Below are positions 15,137 through 25,915 of a stretch of DNA of 64,000 bases, in pieces. The translations under genes were made by a program, and so were the position numbers. Below the pieces are notes generated by a model. The model worked only from the letters and a program-made list of their open reading frames with translations, searched no databases and was not told the origin of the DNA. Positions within the stretch are counted from its first letter, which is position 1. Every line of letters begins with the position of its first letter. The stretch is from assembly GCA_021414245.1 (NCBI GenBank), contig JAIOOU010000016.1, forward strand, positions 1 through 64,000, in the 5' to 3' direction. Origin of the DNA: Chloroflexota bacterium. Lineage in GTDB: Bacteria; Chloroflexota; Anaerolineae; Anaerolineales; Villigracilaceae.

Positions 15137-16693
15137 TTACAGGCTGGCTCGTCGCCTTCTCAGCTCCCTGTCATCCAGAGCTTTGAAGACCCTCAATACA
15201 AAATGAAAATTTCCAAACCAACCGAGGAAGGCCGCCCACAGTCCCGTGAGTCCGCGCGGAGCATCCGGGAGGGACATGGCGGGTGAGAAATCCACCACAC
15301 GGTCATCGACCTGGAATCGATAACGGTCCAGGCGGCTGACTTTGGGTTGATATGTTAAAAAATTACGCAACTCCTCGCGTTCCGCCGGGGTCATCCATTG
15401 CGGCAGATCAGATGTGGCCTTGAATTCGCAGACAACAGCCAGGTCCTGTAGTAATTTCTTTTGTCCGGGGGTCAGCCCGTTTTCTTTTTCGATAAAGTAG
15501 GCCACATCCGAGTCCACATGCAGGAGCGGCTTGAGCCATAAGCGGCTTGTCACCGTACGGATGGCATTTTTGGTGCCGGGGATGGCCGGGTTTTGAAGCA
15601 GGTGCGCGTCGCGGTACACCTCCCATTTGTGGGAGACGTCCGGTCCGATGCGGATCGCGTCACACAGCCCCAGGGCAGGCAGGATGGGCGTGCCGCAGGT
15701 CAGAAAGAAGGCGTCCGAGCCCATCGCTTCCCGCATCAACCGTAAAGATTCGCGATAGGCCGCTTCACGCGGGACGTTCTTATATCGTTTGCCTTGCAAA
15801 GCCCCGGCATACAAGAAGTCCAGTTTGAGATAATCAAAACCCCAGGCGCGGACCTGCTTCATGAGGGCAGCCAGCCATGTGATTACGTCCGGATGCGTTG
15901 TGTCCAGCGCGTACAATGGTTCGCCCCAATTGAATCCCGCAGACACGAGCCGCCCGCGTTCATCATGCAGGAACCAATTCCTGTGTTCGCGAAACAGACG
16001 CGAGGATTTTACGGCGATCAAAGGGGCCAGCCATAATCCCGCCTTTCTATCTGTGGATTTTATTTTTTCAGCCAGGCGCTTCATGCCGGAGGGAAACTTC
16101 GCATTCGCCTCCCAGTCGCCGATCGAGACCTGCCAGCCGTCATCCAGCTGCAGCACATCAAAGGGCAGGTTGCCCAGCTTTTCAAAGATCTCGAATATGA
16201 TCGGTTCGTCGATCATCGTATACAGGCTATACCACGAGCACCATACCCTTGGGGCGGTTTCCTTTTTTATTTTTCCAAATCGATTTCCCAGTTCCTCCAC
16301 ATATTGTTCGAAAACGGACTTTTCCTCTCCAATGGCAATGAACCAATCGGCTGCATCCGCTTCACTTTGCGCCGACAGCTGGTTTCCCACGAGGGACACA
16401 TTCGTGTCTGTGGCCAGTCCGCCCAGAAGCAGAACTCTTCCGTCTTCGAGTTCGACGGCGCCAAGCCAGGAACCATGTGGATGCGTATTGTTGGCATAGA
16501 CGGCATCGATCTGTAAAGGGTGGAAAATCTCGGGCTTTTGGATCGGCCGGTCGAATGGGTCGGTCCACGCGGTCAGGGACCAGGATTGCCAGCCGTGGCG
16601 ATAATAACGCACGGGCTGTGAGGTCAACTCGATCTTAAGTTCCCCGGCTGAAACGATCTGGGATGGCTGGATATCTGAAAACTGGATCTGCAT
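15137..16693 (-). CDS. Alpha-galactosidase-type glycoside hydrolase (GH36-like)
   Basis: A 518-residue intracellular enzyme. An N-terminal beta-sandwich contains RYYRHGWQSWS near residue 30, followed by a TIM barrel with WCSWYSLY near 150, QLDDGWQ near 180, and the nucleophile strand YLKLDFLYAGAL near 290 (Asp). The acid/base candidate is Asp in IRIGPDVS near 350. These are hallmarks of the melibiase/GH36 clan. It should release alpha-linked galactose or a related sugar. Lack of a signal peptide suggests imported oligosaccharides. No sugar transporter is adjacent, so the substrate is open. Confidence 0.85.
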   Translation of the reverse strand: MQIQFSDIQPSQIVSAGELKIELTSQPVRYYRHGWQSWSLTAWTDPFDRPIQKPEIFHPLQIDAVYANNTHPHGSWLGAVELEDGRVLLLGGLATDTNVSLVGNQLSAQSEADAADWFIAIGEEKSVFEQYVEELGNRFGKIKKETAPRVWCSWYSLYTMIDEPIIFEIFEKLGNLPFDVLQLDDGWQVSIGDWEANAKFPSGMKRLAEKIKSTDRKAGLWLAPLIAVKSSRLFREHRNWFLHDERGRLVSAGFNWGEPLYALDTTHPDVITWLAALMKQVRAWGFDYLKLDFLYAGALQGKRYKNVPREAAYRESLRLMREAMGSDAFFLTCGTPILPALGLCDAIRIGPDVSHKWEVYRDAHLLQNPAIPGTKNAIRTVTSRLWLKPLLHVDSDVAYFIEKENGLTPGQKKLLQDLAVVCEFKATSDLPQWMTPAEREELRNFLTYQPKVSRLDRYRFQVDDRVVDFSPAMSLPDAPRGLTGLWAAFLGWFGNFHFVLRVFKALDDRELRRRRASL

Positions 16694-16777
16694 GTTTTTA
16701 TTTTACCTATATTGTGGCACTCTGGGGGGAACATCAATCTAAAGGCCCATTGTCCTTTTCGGTGGAAAATCAGCCCC

Positions 16778-16806
16778 TTGACGATTAAATGGCCGTAGGG
16801 TATAGT
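16778..16806 (+). promoter_or_regulatory. Sigma70-type promoter (first Lrp/AsnC gene)
   Basis: TTGACG (16778-16783), a 17-base spacer and TATAGT (16801-16806) lie just before the regulator gene. The predicted transcript leader is only 20-30 bases. Confidence 0.7.
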
Positions 16807-16832
16807 GTCCGCGTCACTTTCGGAAACGGTGT

Positions 16833-17348
16833 GTGAAAACTATGTATGAATTCGACAAAATTGATATAAAAATCGTCAATTTGCTCCTTGAGGATGGACG
16901 CATGTCCGCCTCGGAAATTTCGCGCCGCATGGGGGATATTTCGGAGCGCGCAATTCGCTATCGCATTGACAGGATGATCGGGGAAGGCGTCATTCAGATC
17001 AGCGCAGTGGTAAACCCGGAGGCGCTTGGATTCAAGATCAAGGCCGACGTCTGGCTTGAGGTCGAAGCAGATGCGGTTTTGGAGGTTGCCAAGAAAATGG
17101 CCTCGTTTGAAAATGTGACGTACGTAGCCTGCGGCATCGGCCAGAATGACATCAGCATACAATTGGTGGCCCGGGATACTTCCGAGATCTATTATTTCGT
17201 CACGGAAGTCGTCCGCAAGGTCCCCGGGGTGCGCAAGACCACCACCTCGATCGTGCCGATCATTCTCAAGGATGTTTACCAGTGGAGAGTGCCTGAGCGC
17301 ATAGCAAATGAATTGTCCGAAAACGAATCAATAGCAGCATCCAAATAA
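16833..17348 (+). CDS. Lrp/AsnC family transcriptional regulator
   Basis: About 171 residues. An N-terminal winged helix-turn-helix (FDKIDIKIVNLLLEDGR, then SASEISRRMGDIS) is followed by an AsnC/RAM ligand-binding domain from about residue 75. It probably senses an amino acid or related amine and controls the aminotransferase genes directly downstream (18-base gap, same strand). Start choice is uncertain: GTG 16833 is close to GGAAACGG, while ATG 16842 gives the more usual N-terminus. A second Lrp paralogue sits at 27282. Confidence 0.88.
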   Translation: MKTMYEFDKIDIKIVNLLLEDGRMSASEISRRMGDISERAIRYRIDRMIGEGVIQISAVVNPEALGFKIKADVWLEVEADAVLEVAKKMASFENVTYVACGIGQNDISIQLVARDTSEIYYFVTEVVRKVPGVRKTTTSIVPIILKDVYQWRVPERIANELSENESIAASK

Positions 17349-17366
17349 CCCATTAGAGGAGAGTGT

Positions 17367-18665
17367 ATGTTTGGTTCGAAGACGCAATCGTTACAGGTTC
17401 GCGCACAAAAGGTGATTCCACTGGGGGTGAATTCCAATTTCAGGTTCTGGGGGGATGGGGTTACCCCGTATGTTGAAAGATCCAAGGGCGGCTATTTGTG
17501 GGACGTGGATGGCAAAAAATATATCGATTATCGCATGGCTTTCGGGCCCATCATATTGGGGCATTCGTATGACGAGGTTGACCAAAAGGTAATTGAAGAG
17601 ATCCAAAAGGGCGTGCTCTTTGCCATGACCGGCGAACTGGAAGTGGCGGTGGCCGAGATGATCGTGGAAATGTCGCCAGCCATCGAAATGGTGCGCATGG
17701 CCTGTTCGGGCACCGAGGCCACCATGCATGCCATTCGGGTGGCGCGCGCTTATACCGGCCGCGAACTGATCGTCAAATTCGAAGGCAATTATCACGGCTT
17801 CCATGACCATACCCTTTGGTCCACTTATGCGCCGGTCGAGGCATACGGCAATCCCCGCAGTCCGATTGCGGTGCCAGCCTCCTCGGGCATTCCGAAAGGC
17901 ATGCGCGAATTTATCCTGACCCTGCCTTTCAACGATTTCGAGGGTTTCCAGCGCGTGATGCGCTCCTATGGCGATCAGATCGCCGCAGTGATCTCCGAGC
18001 CATGCCAGGGCAATTGCGCCGCCATCAATCCACAGAACGGATTTCTCGAACTTATTCGCAGTGAAACTGAAAAGTATGGTTGCGTTTTTATTCTGGATGA
18101 GGTCAAGACCGGATTTCGCATTGCGAATGGGGGAGCTCAGGAATACTACGGCATCAAACCCGACCTGGTCACGTACGCCAAGGCCCTCGGGAATGGCTAT
18201 CCTGTGGCGGCTTTTGGGGGCAGCAAGGAGATCATGTCCATTATTGGGCATGGTGTGGCGCAAGGCGGCACCTATACCAATAACAAGCCTGGCATTGCGG
18301 GGGCTTATGCCACGCTGAGCGTATTGAAGGCCAAGCCTGTCCTCAAGACGATCGAGAAGCGTGGAAAACGCCTGATGGATGGCTTGAAGGACATCTTTGA
18401 CGAGAACGATATCCCGTCTGTCTTCACCGGCTATCCCGCAATGTTTTCCTTTTCGCTAAACGTCGACAAGATCACCTGCCAACGCGAATGGGCCCGCAGC
18501 GATCATGCCTTGTATCTCAAGATTACCCAAAAAGCCATTTCCCGCGGCGTTATGCCCGACTTCGACGCACGCGAGCCCTGGTTCCTTTGCTATGAACATT
18601 CCGAGGCCGACATCGACGACACCCTGAATGTATACGCCGAAGTTGTGAAGGAAGCCAAGGGATAA
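17367..18665 (+). CDS. Class III aminotransferase, glutamate-1-semialdehyde aminomutase-like
   Basis: A 432-residue PLP enzyme. It shows GYLWDVDGKKYIDY near residue 37, CSGTEATMHAIRVARA near 113, a KFEGNYHGFHD block near 135, the PLP-phosphate Asp in FILDEVKTGFR near 235 and the Schiff-base Lys 272 in YAKALGNG. Overall it resembles the GSA aminomutase branch, but genomic context (Lrp regulator, other amino donors, polyamine uptake) points to catabolism rather than haem synthesis. GAGGAGAGTGTATG sets the start. It is first in a run reaching 25857. Confidence 0.87.
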   Translation: MFGSKTQSLQVRAQKVIPLGVNSNFRFWGDGVTPYVERSKGGYLWDVDGKKYIDYRMAFGPIILGHSYDEVDQKVIEEIQKGVLFAMTGELEVAVAEMIVEMSPAIEMVRMACSGTEATMHAIRVARAYTGRELIVKFEGNYHGFHDHTLWSTYAPVEAYGNPRSPIAVPASSGIPKGMREFILTLPFNDFEGFQRVMRSYGDQIAAVISEPCQGNCAAINPQNGFLELIRSETEKYGCVFILDEVKTGFRIANGGAQEYYGIKPDLVTYAKALGNGYPVAAFGGSKEIMSIIGHGVAQGGTYTNNKPGIAGAYATLSVLKAKPVLKTIEKRGKRLMDGLKDIFDENDIPSVFTGYPAMFSFSLNVDKITCQREWARSDHALYLKITQKAISRGVMPDFDAREPWFLCYEHSEADIDDTLNVYAEVVKEAKG

Positions 18666-18736
18666 TCGCTGGCAGGCTGACATATGAGGTCGGTTCGACT
18701 TGCCAGTTTTAACCTGCAAACAATGCGGAGACTAAC

Positions 18737-20044
18737 ATGACCAAACTTACTTCAAAAGAGATCGTTGACCTTAATAAGGAATACACCTTCTTCTCGTGGT
18801 CCAACCAGGGGCAGGTGAGCCCCATTCCCGTTGTCAAAGCGGAGGGGGTTTATTTTTGGGATGCCGACGACAAGCGATATCTGGATTTTGCCTCTCAGCT
18901 CGTAAATACCAATGTAGGACATCAGCATCCCAAGGTGGTCAAAGCCATTCAGGATCAAGCCGCTGTGCTGACCTTCGTCAGCCCGAGTGCCGCCACCGAA
19001 CCGCGTGGTTTGCTGGGCAGGAAGCTGGCCGAGATCACCTCCGGCGATCTGAAGAAGACCTTTTTCACACTCGGCGGTGCCGAAGCCAATGAAAATGCGA
19101 TCAAGATCGCGCGCCAGTTTACCGGCCGTCATAAGATTTTGGCGCGCTATCGTTCCTACCACGGTGCCACACACGGCGCAATTTCCCTGACGGGCGACTA
19201 CCGCCGCCTGCCGGCCGAGCCTGGTATTCCCGGCGTGGTCCATTTTCTGGATCCGTACTGTTATCGCTGTCCCTTCGGATGGACGAAGGATTCCTGTCAC
19301 CGCGAATGTATTAGTCATGTGGAGGAGGTCATCCAGCACGAAGGTCCCGACCAGATCGCTGCCATCATCCTGGAAGGTGTGACCGGTACGAATGGACTGA
19401 TCATCCCGCCGGATGAATACTGGCCGCGCATGCGCGAGATCTGTGACAAATACGGAATCCTGTTGATCTCGGACGAAGTGATGAGCGGATGGGGACGTAC
19501 TGGTGAATGGTTTGCCGTCGACAACTGGAAGGTGACCCCGGACATTATTACGACAGCCAAGGGTATCACCTCAGGATATGTGCCTTTGGGGGCGGTCATT
19601 GTCCGTGAGCATATCGCAAAATATTTTGACAGCCACATGCTGTCCGCGGGTCTGACTTATAACGGTCATGCCCTGGCGTGTGCCGCCGCTCTTGCAACGA
19701 TCGAAGTCTATGAAGAGGAAAAGATTTTTCAGAACGCCAAAACGGTGGGCAAGCATCTCGGCAAACGGCTGGAGGAATTAAAAACCAGGCATCCTTCGGT
19801 GGGTGATGTGCGGTATATCGGCCTGTTCTCGGCTCTCGAGCTGGTCAGGAATCGTGCAACCAAGGAGCCCATGGACATTACCGCGCTGAAGACCTTCCTG
19901 GTTGCCAACGGCGTGTATGTCTTCAACTTCAAAAACATCCTGTTTGTAGTGCCGCCTCTGGTGATCACCATGGATCAATTGGACGAAGGCTTGAATCTTT
20001 TGGATGAAGGCCTGGCGGAATTGATGGATAAGCAGGTGGTGTAA
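18737..20044 (+). CDS. Class III omega-aminotransferase (taurine/beta-alanine:pyruvate type)
   Basis: A 435-residue PLP enzyme. Landmarks are SQLVNTNVGHQHPKVV near residue 55, GGAEANENAIKIAR near 112, an RSYHGATHG block near 137, the PLP Asp in ISDEVMSGWGRTG near 246 and Schiff-base Lys 275 in TTAKGITSG. A Cys-containing segment YCYRCPFGW near 174 is typical of the taurine-pyruvate and related subgroup. Followed 39 bases later by an mmsA-type gene, it could produce malonate or methylmalonate semialdehyde from beta-alanine or 3-aminoisobutyrate with pyruvate as acceptor. The substrate is inferred from that neighbour. Confidence 0.85.
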   Translation: MTKLTSKEIVDLNKEYTFFSWSNQGQVSPIPVVKAEGVYFWDADDKRYLDFASQLVNTNVGHQHPKVVKAIQDQAAVLTFVSPSAATEPRGLLGRKLAEITSGDLKKTFFTLGGAEANENAIKIARQFTGRHKILARYRSYHGATHGAISLTGDYRRLPAEPGIPGVVHFLDPYCYRCPFGWTKDSCHRECISHVEEVIQHEGPDQIAAIILEGVTGTNGLIIPPDEYWPRMREICDKYGILLISDEVMSGWGRTGEWFAVDNWKVTPDIITTAKGITSGYVPLGAVIVREHIAKYFDSHMLSAGLTYNGHALACAAALATIEVYEEEKIFQNAKTVGKHLGKRLEELKTRHPSVGDVRYIGLFSALELVRNRATKEPMDITALKTFLVANGVYVFNFKNILFVVPPLVITMDQLDEGLNLLDEGLAELMDKQVV

Positions 20045-20083
20045 GACTGAGGCAGCACAGCTTTCCCGTGTTGAGGAGAATCT

Positions 20084-21550
20084 ATGGAAATCTTAAATTA
20101 CATTAATGGGGAATGGACCAGCCCGGTAGTCAAGGATTACTTTGACGTCATTAATCCGGCAACAGGAGTGGTTATTGCGAAAACCCCGCTTGGTACAAAA
20201 GCGGATGTGGATGCCGCGGCCAGGGCGGCCAGTGAAGCCTATGTCTCCTGGCGACGGGTGCCGGTCAACGACCGGGTGCAATATTTATTCAAATTGCGTA
20301 ACTTGATGCGCGAGAACGGCGACGAAATTGCCAAACTGATCACCAATGAATGCGGGAAGACTTTCGAGGAGGCCAGGGCCGAAATGGTCCGGGCGTATGA
20401 AAATATCGAAGTCGCCTGCGGAATGCCGCATTTGAGCAAGGGCGAGTTTGTGGAGGATATTGCGCCTGGTATTGACGAGATCATGATCCGCCAGCCGGTT
20501 GGGGTGTGCGCCACGATCGCTCCTTTTAATTTTCCGGGCATGATCCCGTTCTGGTATCTGCCGTACGCGCTGGCCGCCGGCAATACTTATATTGTCAAGC
20601 CATCCGAAAAAGTGCCCACGACCATGCAGTTCATCTTTAAACTGATCGAACAGGTGGGCTTTCCAAAAGGTGTGGTTAACCTGGTCAACGGCGCAAAGGA
20701 TACGGTGGATGGCATCCTGGAACACCCAGCCATTCGTGCGGTCACTTTTGTAGGCTCAACCAACGTTGCCAAATATATTTATGCGACTGCCGCTTCGCAC
20801 GGCAAGCGGGTACAGGCTCAAGGCGGGGCCAAGAACCCAGTGATTATTCTTCCGGATGCTGACATGGAAATGGCGACCAAGATCGTTGCCGATTCAGCCT
20901 TCGGGTGTGCCGGCCAGCGCTGTCTGGCAGTTTCGCTCGCTGTGACCGTAGCCGACGCCCGCAACCAGTTTACCGAGTTGATCTGTGATGCGGCTTCCTC
21001 CCGGACCGTTGGCTATGGACTCGATGCGGGCACTCAAATGGGTCCGTTGATAAACAACGCCTCCCGCGAGCGGGTCGAACAATTGATTGCACTGGGCGCA
21101 AAGAATGGTGCCGGAGTGCCGGTGGATGGGCGGGGTGCGGTGGTGAAAGGCTATGAGCGGGGATCCTTTGTCAAACCGACGATCCTCTCCGATGTCCAGC
21201 CTGGAAGCGAGATCGCAAAGACGGAAATTTTCGGGCCGGTCTTAAGTTTGATGCATGTCAATACGATCGAAGATGCCATTACCCTGGTCAACAGCGGACA
21301 ATACGGCAATCAGGCCAGTTTGTTCACCAGCAGCGGCAATGCGGCGCGGCGCTTTCGGTACGAGGCGGATGCGGGCAATATTGGCATCAATATTGGCGTT
21401 GCCGCCCCGATGGCCTTCTTTCCGTTCAGCGGCTGGAAGGATAGCTTCTTTGGCGATATGCATGGACAGGGCATGGATGCTGTGGAGTTCTTCACACAGA
21501 AAAAGATCGTGGTCGAACGCTGGCCCAAGGAATGGACGAGGAAGTTTTGA
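20084..21550 (+). CDS. mmsA: CoA-acylating methylmalonate-semialdehyde dehydrogenase
   Basis: A 488-residue enzyme of the MmsA/IolA subfamily of aldehyde dehydrogenases. It begins NYINGEW and has NPATG near 24, [11 protein letters not shown] near 148, [15 protein letters not shown] near 246 and the catalytic Cys in [11 protein letters not shown] near 282. QRC and the missing Glu of non-acylating ALDHs are typical of CoA-dependent members. It converts malonate- or methylmalonate-semialdehyde with CoA and NAD+ to acetyl- or propionyl-CoA. Placed between two aminotransferases, it channels their aldehyde products into acyl-CoA. The start follows TTGAGGAGAATCT. Confidence 0.92.
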   Translation: MEILNYINGEWTSPVVKDYFDVINPATGVVIAKTPLGTKADVDAAARAASEAYVSWRRVPVNDRVQYLFKLRNLMRENGDEIAKLITNECGKTFEEARAEMVRAYENIEVACGMPHLSKGEFVEDIAPGIDEIMIRQPVGVCATIAPFNFPGMIPFWYLPYALAAGNTYIVKPSEKVPTTMQFIFKLIEQVGFPKGVVNLVNGAKDTVDGILEHPAIRAVTFVGSTNVAKYIYATAASHGKRVQAQGGAKNPVIILPDADMEMATKIVADSAFGCAGQRCLAVSLAVTVADARNQFTELICDAASSRTVGYGLDAGTQMGPLINNASRERVEQLIALGAKNGAGVPVDGRGAVVKGYERGSFVKPTILSDVQPGSEIAKTEIFGPVLSLMHVNTIEDAITLVNSGQYGNQASLFTSSGNAARRFRYEADAGNIGINIGVAAPMAFFPFSGWKDSFFGDMHGQGMDAVEFFTQKKIVVERWPKEWTRKF

Positions 21551-21552
21551 TC

Positions 21553-22902
21553 ATGGCTCAAGATTATGAAGATGCTTTGGATTATTCATCCCGTTGGCTG
21601 AACCTGATCCGGAAAAATGAATTTCCCACCCGGGACGAAGCTTACAGGATCATCGACGAATCGAAATCGAACTTTGCGGAATACTACAACCGCAATTGGC
21701 TCGAATATCGCAAGTCAGTTACTGAATCCGGCGATTGGGCGGCTGTGGAGTGGACTGGCTCGGGTTCCGTGTTCAAGGATGTGCTTGGTCGTGAATATCT
21801 GGATTTCCTGGGCGGGTATGGCATGATGGATCTGGGTTGGAGTCACCCTGATGTGGTCAATGCGGTCAAGGCTCAATTGGAACGTTCGCCCATGCCTTCA
21901 CAGGAGTTGATCGATCCCCTGCGCGGCGTGCTGGCGAAGCTGCTGGCCAGCATTACGCCGGGCACTCTGAAATACAGCTGGTTTGCCGCCAGCGGTACGG
22001 AAGCCAATGAAGCGGCAATGAAGATCGCGAAATTGTATACAGGCAAGACCGCCTTTATTGTGGGTGTTAGGGCTTTTCATGGCAAGACCATGGGATCCCT
22101 GTCCCTGATGGGCAAAGCCGATTATCGTGCGCCCATGGGCGCCATGTACGCGGGGCAGGTCTACCATGTCCCATTTGGCGATGCGGATGCCGTCGAAAAG
22201 CAGCTTGAGATCTGTGAGCAGGTCGGCATCGGAGTGGCGGCGGTCATGTTCGAGCCAATCCAGGGCGAGTCAGGAGCGATCGTGCCCCCTGATGATTTTT
22301 GGCCGCGGATCCGGGCAGCCACCCAAAAATATGGCGTGCTTTTGATCGCGGATGAAGTTCAAACAGGTATGGGCCGGACCGGAAGGCTGTGGGGCGTCGA
22401 GCACTGGAACGTCACTCCGGATATCTTGACGGTTGCCAAATCACTGGGCGGCGGGGTGATGCCGGTCTCGGCAGTTTGCACGACGGAAGAGATTTATCAG
22501 CCGATGATGTATCCAAATCCCTTCATGCACACCACTACAACCGGCGGCGGGGCGTTGGCCTGTTCGGCAGCCATCGCAGCCATTCATGTGACGCTGCGGG
22601 AAAGGTTGTGGGAGAAAGCTGCGGAAAAGGGCGAATATCTGATATCCAATTTGAATAAATTCGTAGGGCAATATCCTCATATTTATGAGAAAATAACGGG
22701 GAAGGGTCTGTTGATCGGGATGCATTTCAAGACTCCCGAGATCGGTTACAAAGTCGCCTCTGGATTGTTTAAAAGGGGCGTGCTGGTGGCCGGGACCTTG
22801 ACCAGTGCTCAAACCATTCGCATTGAACCCCCGCTCATCATCACACAGGCCCAAATGGATATACTCCTTTCCAGTTTGGCTGAAGTTCTAAAGGAATTAT
22901 AA
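21553..22902 (+). CDS. patA: Putrescine aminotransferase-type class III enzyme
   Basis: A 449-residue PLP enzyme. It shares diagnostic blocks with E. coli putrescine aminotransferase: a long helical N-terminus leading to FLEYRKSVT-type LEYRKSVTESGDW, AVEW, SQELIDPLRG, PGTLKYSWF and the TTTTGGGALAC region. Schiff-base Lys 296 lies in TVAKSLGGG; the PLP Asp is in LIADEVQTGMGRTG. It transfers an amino group from putrescine (or cadaverine) to a keto acid, giving 4-aminobutanal. Two bases separate it from mmsA, and CGAGGAAG is the ribosome site, so the genes are co-expressed. The polyamine importer follows within 20 bases. The exact diamine is inferred. Confidence 0.88.
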   Translation: MAQDYEDALDYSSRWLNLIRKNEFPTRDEAYRIIDESKSNFAEYYNRNWLEYRKSVTESGDWAAVEWTGSGSVFKDVLGREYLDFLGGYGMMDLGWSHPDVVNAVKAQLERSPMPSQELIDPLRGVLAKLLASITPGTLKYSWFAASGTEANEAAMKIAKLYTGKTAFIVGVRAFHGKTMGSLSLMGKADYRAPMGAMYAGQVYHVPFGDADAVEKQLEICEQVGIGVAAVMFEPIQGESGAIVPPDDFWPRIRAATQKYGVLLIADEVQTGMGRTGRLWGVEHWNVTPDILTVAKSLGGGVMPVSAVCTTEEIYQPMMYPNPFMHTTTTGGGALACSAAIAAIHVTLRERLWEKAAEKGEYLISNLNKFVGQYPHIYEKITGKGLLIGMHFKTPEIGYKVASGLFKRGVLVAGTLTSAQTIRIEPPLIITQAQMDILLSSLAEVLKEL

Positions 22903-22922
22903 TTTCACCACGGAGAAGATAG

Positions 22923-24038
22923 ATGGCCAGTGAATTTGCAGTTGAAATGCGCGATGTTGTAAAAAGATTTATCACCCCTGAAGGCAGTGAAATGGCCGCC
23001 GTTGACCATGTCACCATGCGGATCAGGAATGGCGAATTCTTTTCCATGCTGGGTTCCTCCGGATGCGGAAAGACCACGTCGCTGCGTATGATCGCCGGGT
23101 TTGAGTGGCCGACCGAAGGCGAGGTGTATATTGAAGGGCAGGCGATGGGGCATACGCCTCCTTTTCAGCGAAAAGTGAACACGGTTTTTCAAAGTTACGC
23201 GTTGTTTCAACACATGACTGTTTTTCAAAATGTGGCCTTCGGTCTGGAGATGGAAGGAGCCAGCAAGGCTGAAATCGACAAGAGAGTCGGTCATGCATTG
23301 GAAATGGTCCAATTGACCGGCATGGGCCGCCGAAAACCCAAGCAGCTCTCCGGCGGCCAGCAGCAGCGGGTGGCCCTGGCGCGGGCTTTGGTTAAAACGC
23401 CGGATGTGCTTCTGTTGGATGAACCTTTGGGTGCCCTGGATCTGAAACTTCGCAAGGAAATGCAGCTTGAGCTCAAGGCATTGCAGGTACAGCTCGGGAT
23501 CACGTTTATTTATGTGACCCACGATCAGGAAGAGGCATTGACGATGTCCGACCGGATCGCCGTGATGAGCAGGGGAAAAGTGCAGCAAATGGGCACACCT
23601 GTGGAGGTTTACGAACGTCCCTCGAATAAATTCGTGGCGGACTTTATCGGTGAGTCGAATTTTTTTGAAGGCAAGATCAAATCCCTGTCGAAGAATGAGG
23701 CGAGTGTATTTGTGCCGGGATTAAACGCCGAAGTGACGGGCATGCCGATTTCGGAGGGACTTGTCAAAGGGGAGGAAGTCGTGGTGTGCATCCGACCCGA
23801 AAAGATCCGGGTGACGGAAAAGACTGCCAGGGCTGAAGGATTGTTCCACGGCCGTGTAAGCAACACCGTGTATATTGGGGCGGACACTCACGTCTTTGTG
23901 GATGTGCATGGAACCCAATTCAAGGTGTGGGAGCAAAACCGCATCTCGCGCCTGGATCCGAAATCATTCTATGTTGTCGGGCAGGAAGTGTCCCTGATGT
24001 TGATGCCTGAGAATACGCTTGTCTTGAAAAAGGACTGA
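22923..24038 (+). CDS. potA: Polyamine ABC transporter ATPase
   Basis: A 371-residue nucleotide-binding subunit. Walker [11 protein letters not shown] is near residue 42, the Q-loop in [10 protein letters not shown] near 86, the signature [15 protein letters not shown] near 140, Walker [13 protein letters not shown] near 162, the H-loop in VTHDQEEA near 198, and a C-terminal TOBE regulatory domain spans about 240-371. The PotA type is assigned from length, TOBE domain and the following PotB/PotC/PotD genes. It powers import of putrescine or spermidine across the membrane. The start lies after CACGGAGAAGATAG. Confidence 0.92.
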   Translation: MASEFAVEMRDVVKRFITPEGSEMAAVDHVTMRIRNGEFFSMLGSSGCGKTTSLRMIAGFEWPTEGEVYIEGQAMGHTPPFQRKVNTVFQSYALFQHMTVFQNVAFGLEMEGASKAEIDKRVGHALEMVQLTGMGRRKPKQLSGGQQQRVALARALVKTPDVLLLDEPLGALDLKLRKEMQLELKALQVQLGITFIYVTHDQEEALTMSDRIAVMSRGKVQQMGTPVEVYERPSNKFVADFIGESNFFEGKIKSLSKNEASVFVPGLNAEVTGMPISEGLVKGEEVVVCIRPEKIRVTEKTARAEGLFHGRVSNTVYIGADTHVFVDVHGTQFKVWEQNRISRLDPKSFYVVGQEVSLMLMPENTLVLKKD

Positions 24039-24040
24039 CC

Positions 24041-24964
24041 ATGCTTAAGCGTCTTCGTGAGAGTAAATCTGCGCAAGGCACCCTGCTGGCGTTACCCACC
24101 ACCATGTGGCTGTTTGTGCTGTTGATCATTCCGTTGATTCTGACCATGATTGTAAGTTTTGGAAAACGCAGCCCGGACGGCAATGTCATTTACACATTTA
24201 CCCTGGATAATTACGTGCGTCTGGCCGGGTTCAGCCATGATTGTCCCGATGGCCAGGCCACCTGTTTTGATCCGTTGTATGTGAACATTTTGGTACGTTC
24301 CCTGTCTCTGGCTTTAAACACGACCGTGCTCGTGATCGCGCTGGCCTATCCTCTGGCTTACTTTATCGCGCGAGCCCATCCGAAGCAGCGCAATATGTAT
24401 CTTTTCATGGTGTTGATTCCATTATGGACAAACTTCGTGATCCGTGTGTACGCATGGATGATGCTGCTGCGCAAGGAAGGCGCCATCAACATCATCCTCG
24501 GCTGGATCATGCATTTGCTGCACATACCCTTCACCCCGCTCGAGATGTTATACACACCGGGAGCGGTGCTGGTGGGAATGGTGTATGAATTCCTGCCGTT
24601 CATGATCCTGCCCATTTACACCTCCCTGGAGAAGATAGACAATTCCCTGTATGAAGCCGCCGCGGACCTCGGTGCGAATGCGCGCAGGACCTTCATGCGG
24701 GTGACCCTGCCTTTGTCCATGCCCGGGGTGGTTGCCGGCACCATTTTGGTCTTTATCCCGGTGATGGGGACTTTCATCGTGTCGGACATCCTGGGCGGCA
24801 GACAGGTGATCCTGGTCGGAAACCTGATCCAGCGTCAATTCCTGGATGCCCGCGACCCGACCTTCGGCTCCGCGGCTTCGCTGATTCTGATGGTCATGAC
24901 TTTGATCGTGACATATTTCTATACGCGGAAATTCGGCTTTGGTGAGGAGATCGTGGTCGCATGA
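24041..24964 (+). CDS. potB: Polyamine ABC transporter permease PotB-type
   Basis: A 307-residue membrane protein with six helices. The EAA loop ([30 protein letters not shown], near residues 205-234) couples to the ATPase. Its N-terminal half carries a periplasmic segment with [12 protein letters not shown], where two Cys could pair. It forms the channel with PotC. It starts 2 bases after potA and ends overlapping potC by four bases (ATGA), indicating tight translational coupling. Confidence 0.9.
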   Translation: MLKRLRESKSAQGTLLALPTTMWLFVLLIIPLILTMIVSFGKRSPDGNVIYTFTLDNYVRLAGFSHDCPDGQATCFDPLYVNILVRSLSLALNTTVLVIALAYPLAYFIARAHPKQRNMYLFMVLIPLWTNFVIRVYAWMMLLRKEGAINIILGWIMHLLHIPFTPLEMLYTPGAVLVGMVYEFLPFMILPIYTSLEKIDNSLYEAAADLGANARRTFMRVTLPLSMPGVVAGTILVFIPVMGTFIVSDILGGRQVILVGNLIQRQFLDARDPTFGSAASLILMVMTLIVTYFYTRKFGFGEEIVVA

Positions 24965-25857
24965 ACCCATTTCGCCGATCCCCCTATGTAATTGCAGCTG
25001 CAGTGTTGGTGTACGTATTTCTCTATGCTCCGATTGTCGGGTTAATTCTCTATTCCTTCAACGCCTCAAAGGCCAATGTAACCTTTGAGGGTTTTATCCC
25101 TGCCTATAGTGAGCATGTGGTCATGGACGGAAGCCTGGTCAAATCGAGTCCCTGCGGGCCGTTTCACTGGTACTGTGAGCTTGCGAAGAATAATGACGTG
25201 GCGGAAGCGGCCGGCAATACGTTGACAATCGCGTTTGTGGCGACCATCATTTCGACGATCATCGGGACCATGGCTGCGATTTCACTGCAACGCTACAATT
25301 TCAGGTTGAAACCCTTTTCCCAACTTTCCCTGTATATCCCGATCGTGATCCCTGAGATCGTCATGGGCATTGGCATCCTGACGCTCTTCAGCCAGGTGTT
25401 TGGCTGGTTGAATGATTTTCTCAACCTGACAGGGAATGCCCGGCTTTCGCTTGGAATTGTCACTGTGACAGTCAGTCATATCGCCTTCATGGTTCCCTTC
25501 GTTGCGCTTGTGGTGCAGGCCCGTCTGCAGGGCTTTGACAAATCCTTTGAAGAAGCGGCCATGGACCTGGGCGCGAATGAGTGGATCACGTTTAAACGGG
25601 TGACCTTCCCCATGATTCTGCCGGGTGTGCTGTCGGGTGCCCTGCTGGCTTTCACCCTTTCCCTGGATGACTTTGTCATTACCTTCTTCACCAATGGTCC
25701 GGGATCCACGACATTGCCGATCTATGTGTATGGTTTGTTAAGGCGTATTATTACGCCGCAGGTGAACGCCCTTTCAACGGTTTGGATCCTGGTGGTCTTC
25801 CTCGCGGTTCTGACCCTGCAGATCCTTCAAAACCGGGAGCAAAAAGCCCATCCTTAA
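24961..25857 (+). CDS. potC: Polyamine ABC transporter permease PotC-type
   Basis: A 298-residue permease with six helices. The EAA motif [21 protein letters not shown] lies near residues 197-217, and [10 protein letters not shown] near 236 is a segment typical of PotC/PotI. A periplasmic loop ([13 protein letters not shown] near residue 61) carries two Cys, as in PotB. ATGA overlap with potB. A short hairpin (25869-25888) follows before potD. Confidence 0.9.
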   Translation: MNPFRRSPYVIAAAVLVYVFLYAPIVGLILYSFNASKANVTFEGFIPAYSEHVVMDGSLVKSSPCGPFHWYCELAKNNDVAEAAGNTLTIAFVATIISTIIGTMAAISLQRYNFRLKPFSQLSLYIPIVIPEIVMGIGILTLFSQVFGWLNDFLNLTGNARLSLGIVTVTVSHIAFMVPFVALVVQARLQGFDKSFEEAAMDLGANEWITFKRVTFPMILPGVLSGALLAFTLSLDDFVITFFTNGPGSTTLPIYVYGLLRRIITPQVNALSTVWILVVFLAVLTLQILQNREQKAHP

Positions 25858-25868
25858 TTCAGGCGTCC

Positions 25869-25888
25869 CGCGTTCCTCCATGAACGCG
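25869..25888 (+). promoter_or_regulatory. Intercistronic hairpin potC-potD
   Basis: CGCGTTC (25869-25875) pairs with GAACGCG (25882-25888) and is followed by TTTCC. Such hairpins often protect or partly terminate transcripts so that the binding protein is made in excess of the membrane subunits. Role inferred. Confidence 0.45.
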
Positions 25889-25915
25889 TTTCCAATCATT
25901 TTTTGAGGAGAAGAG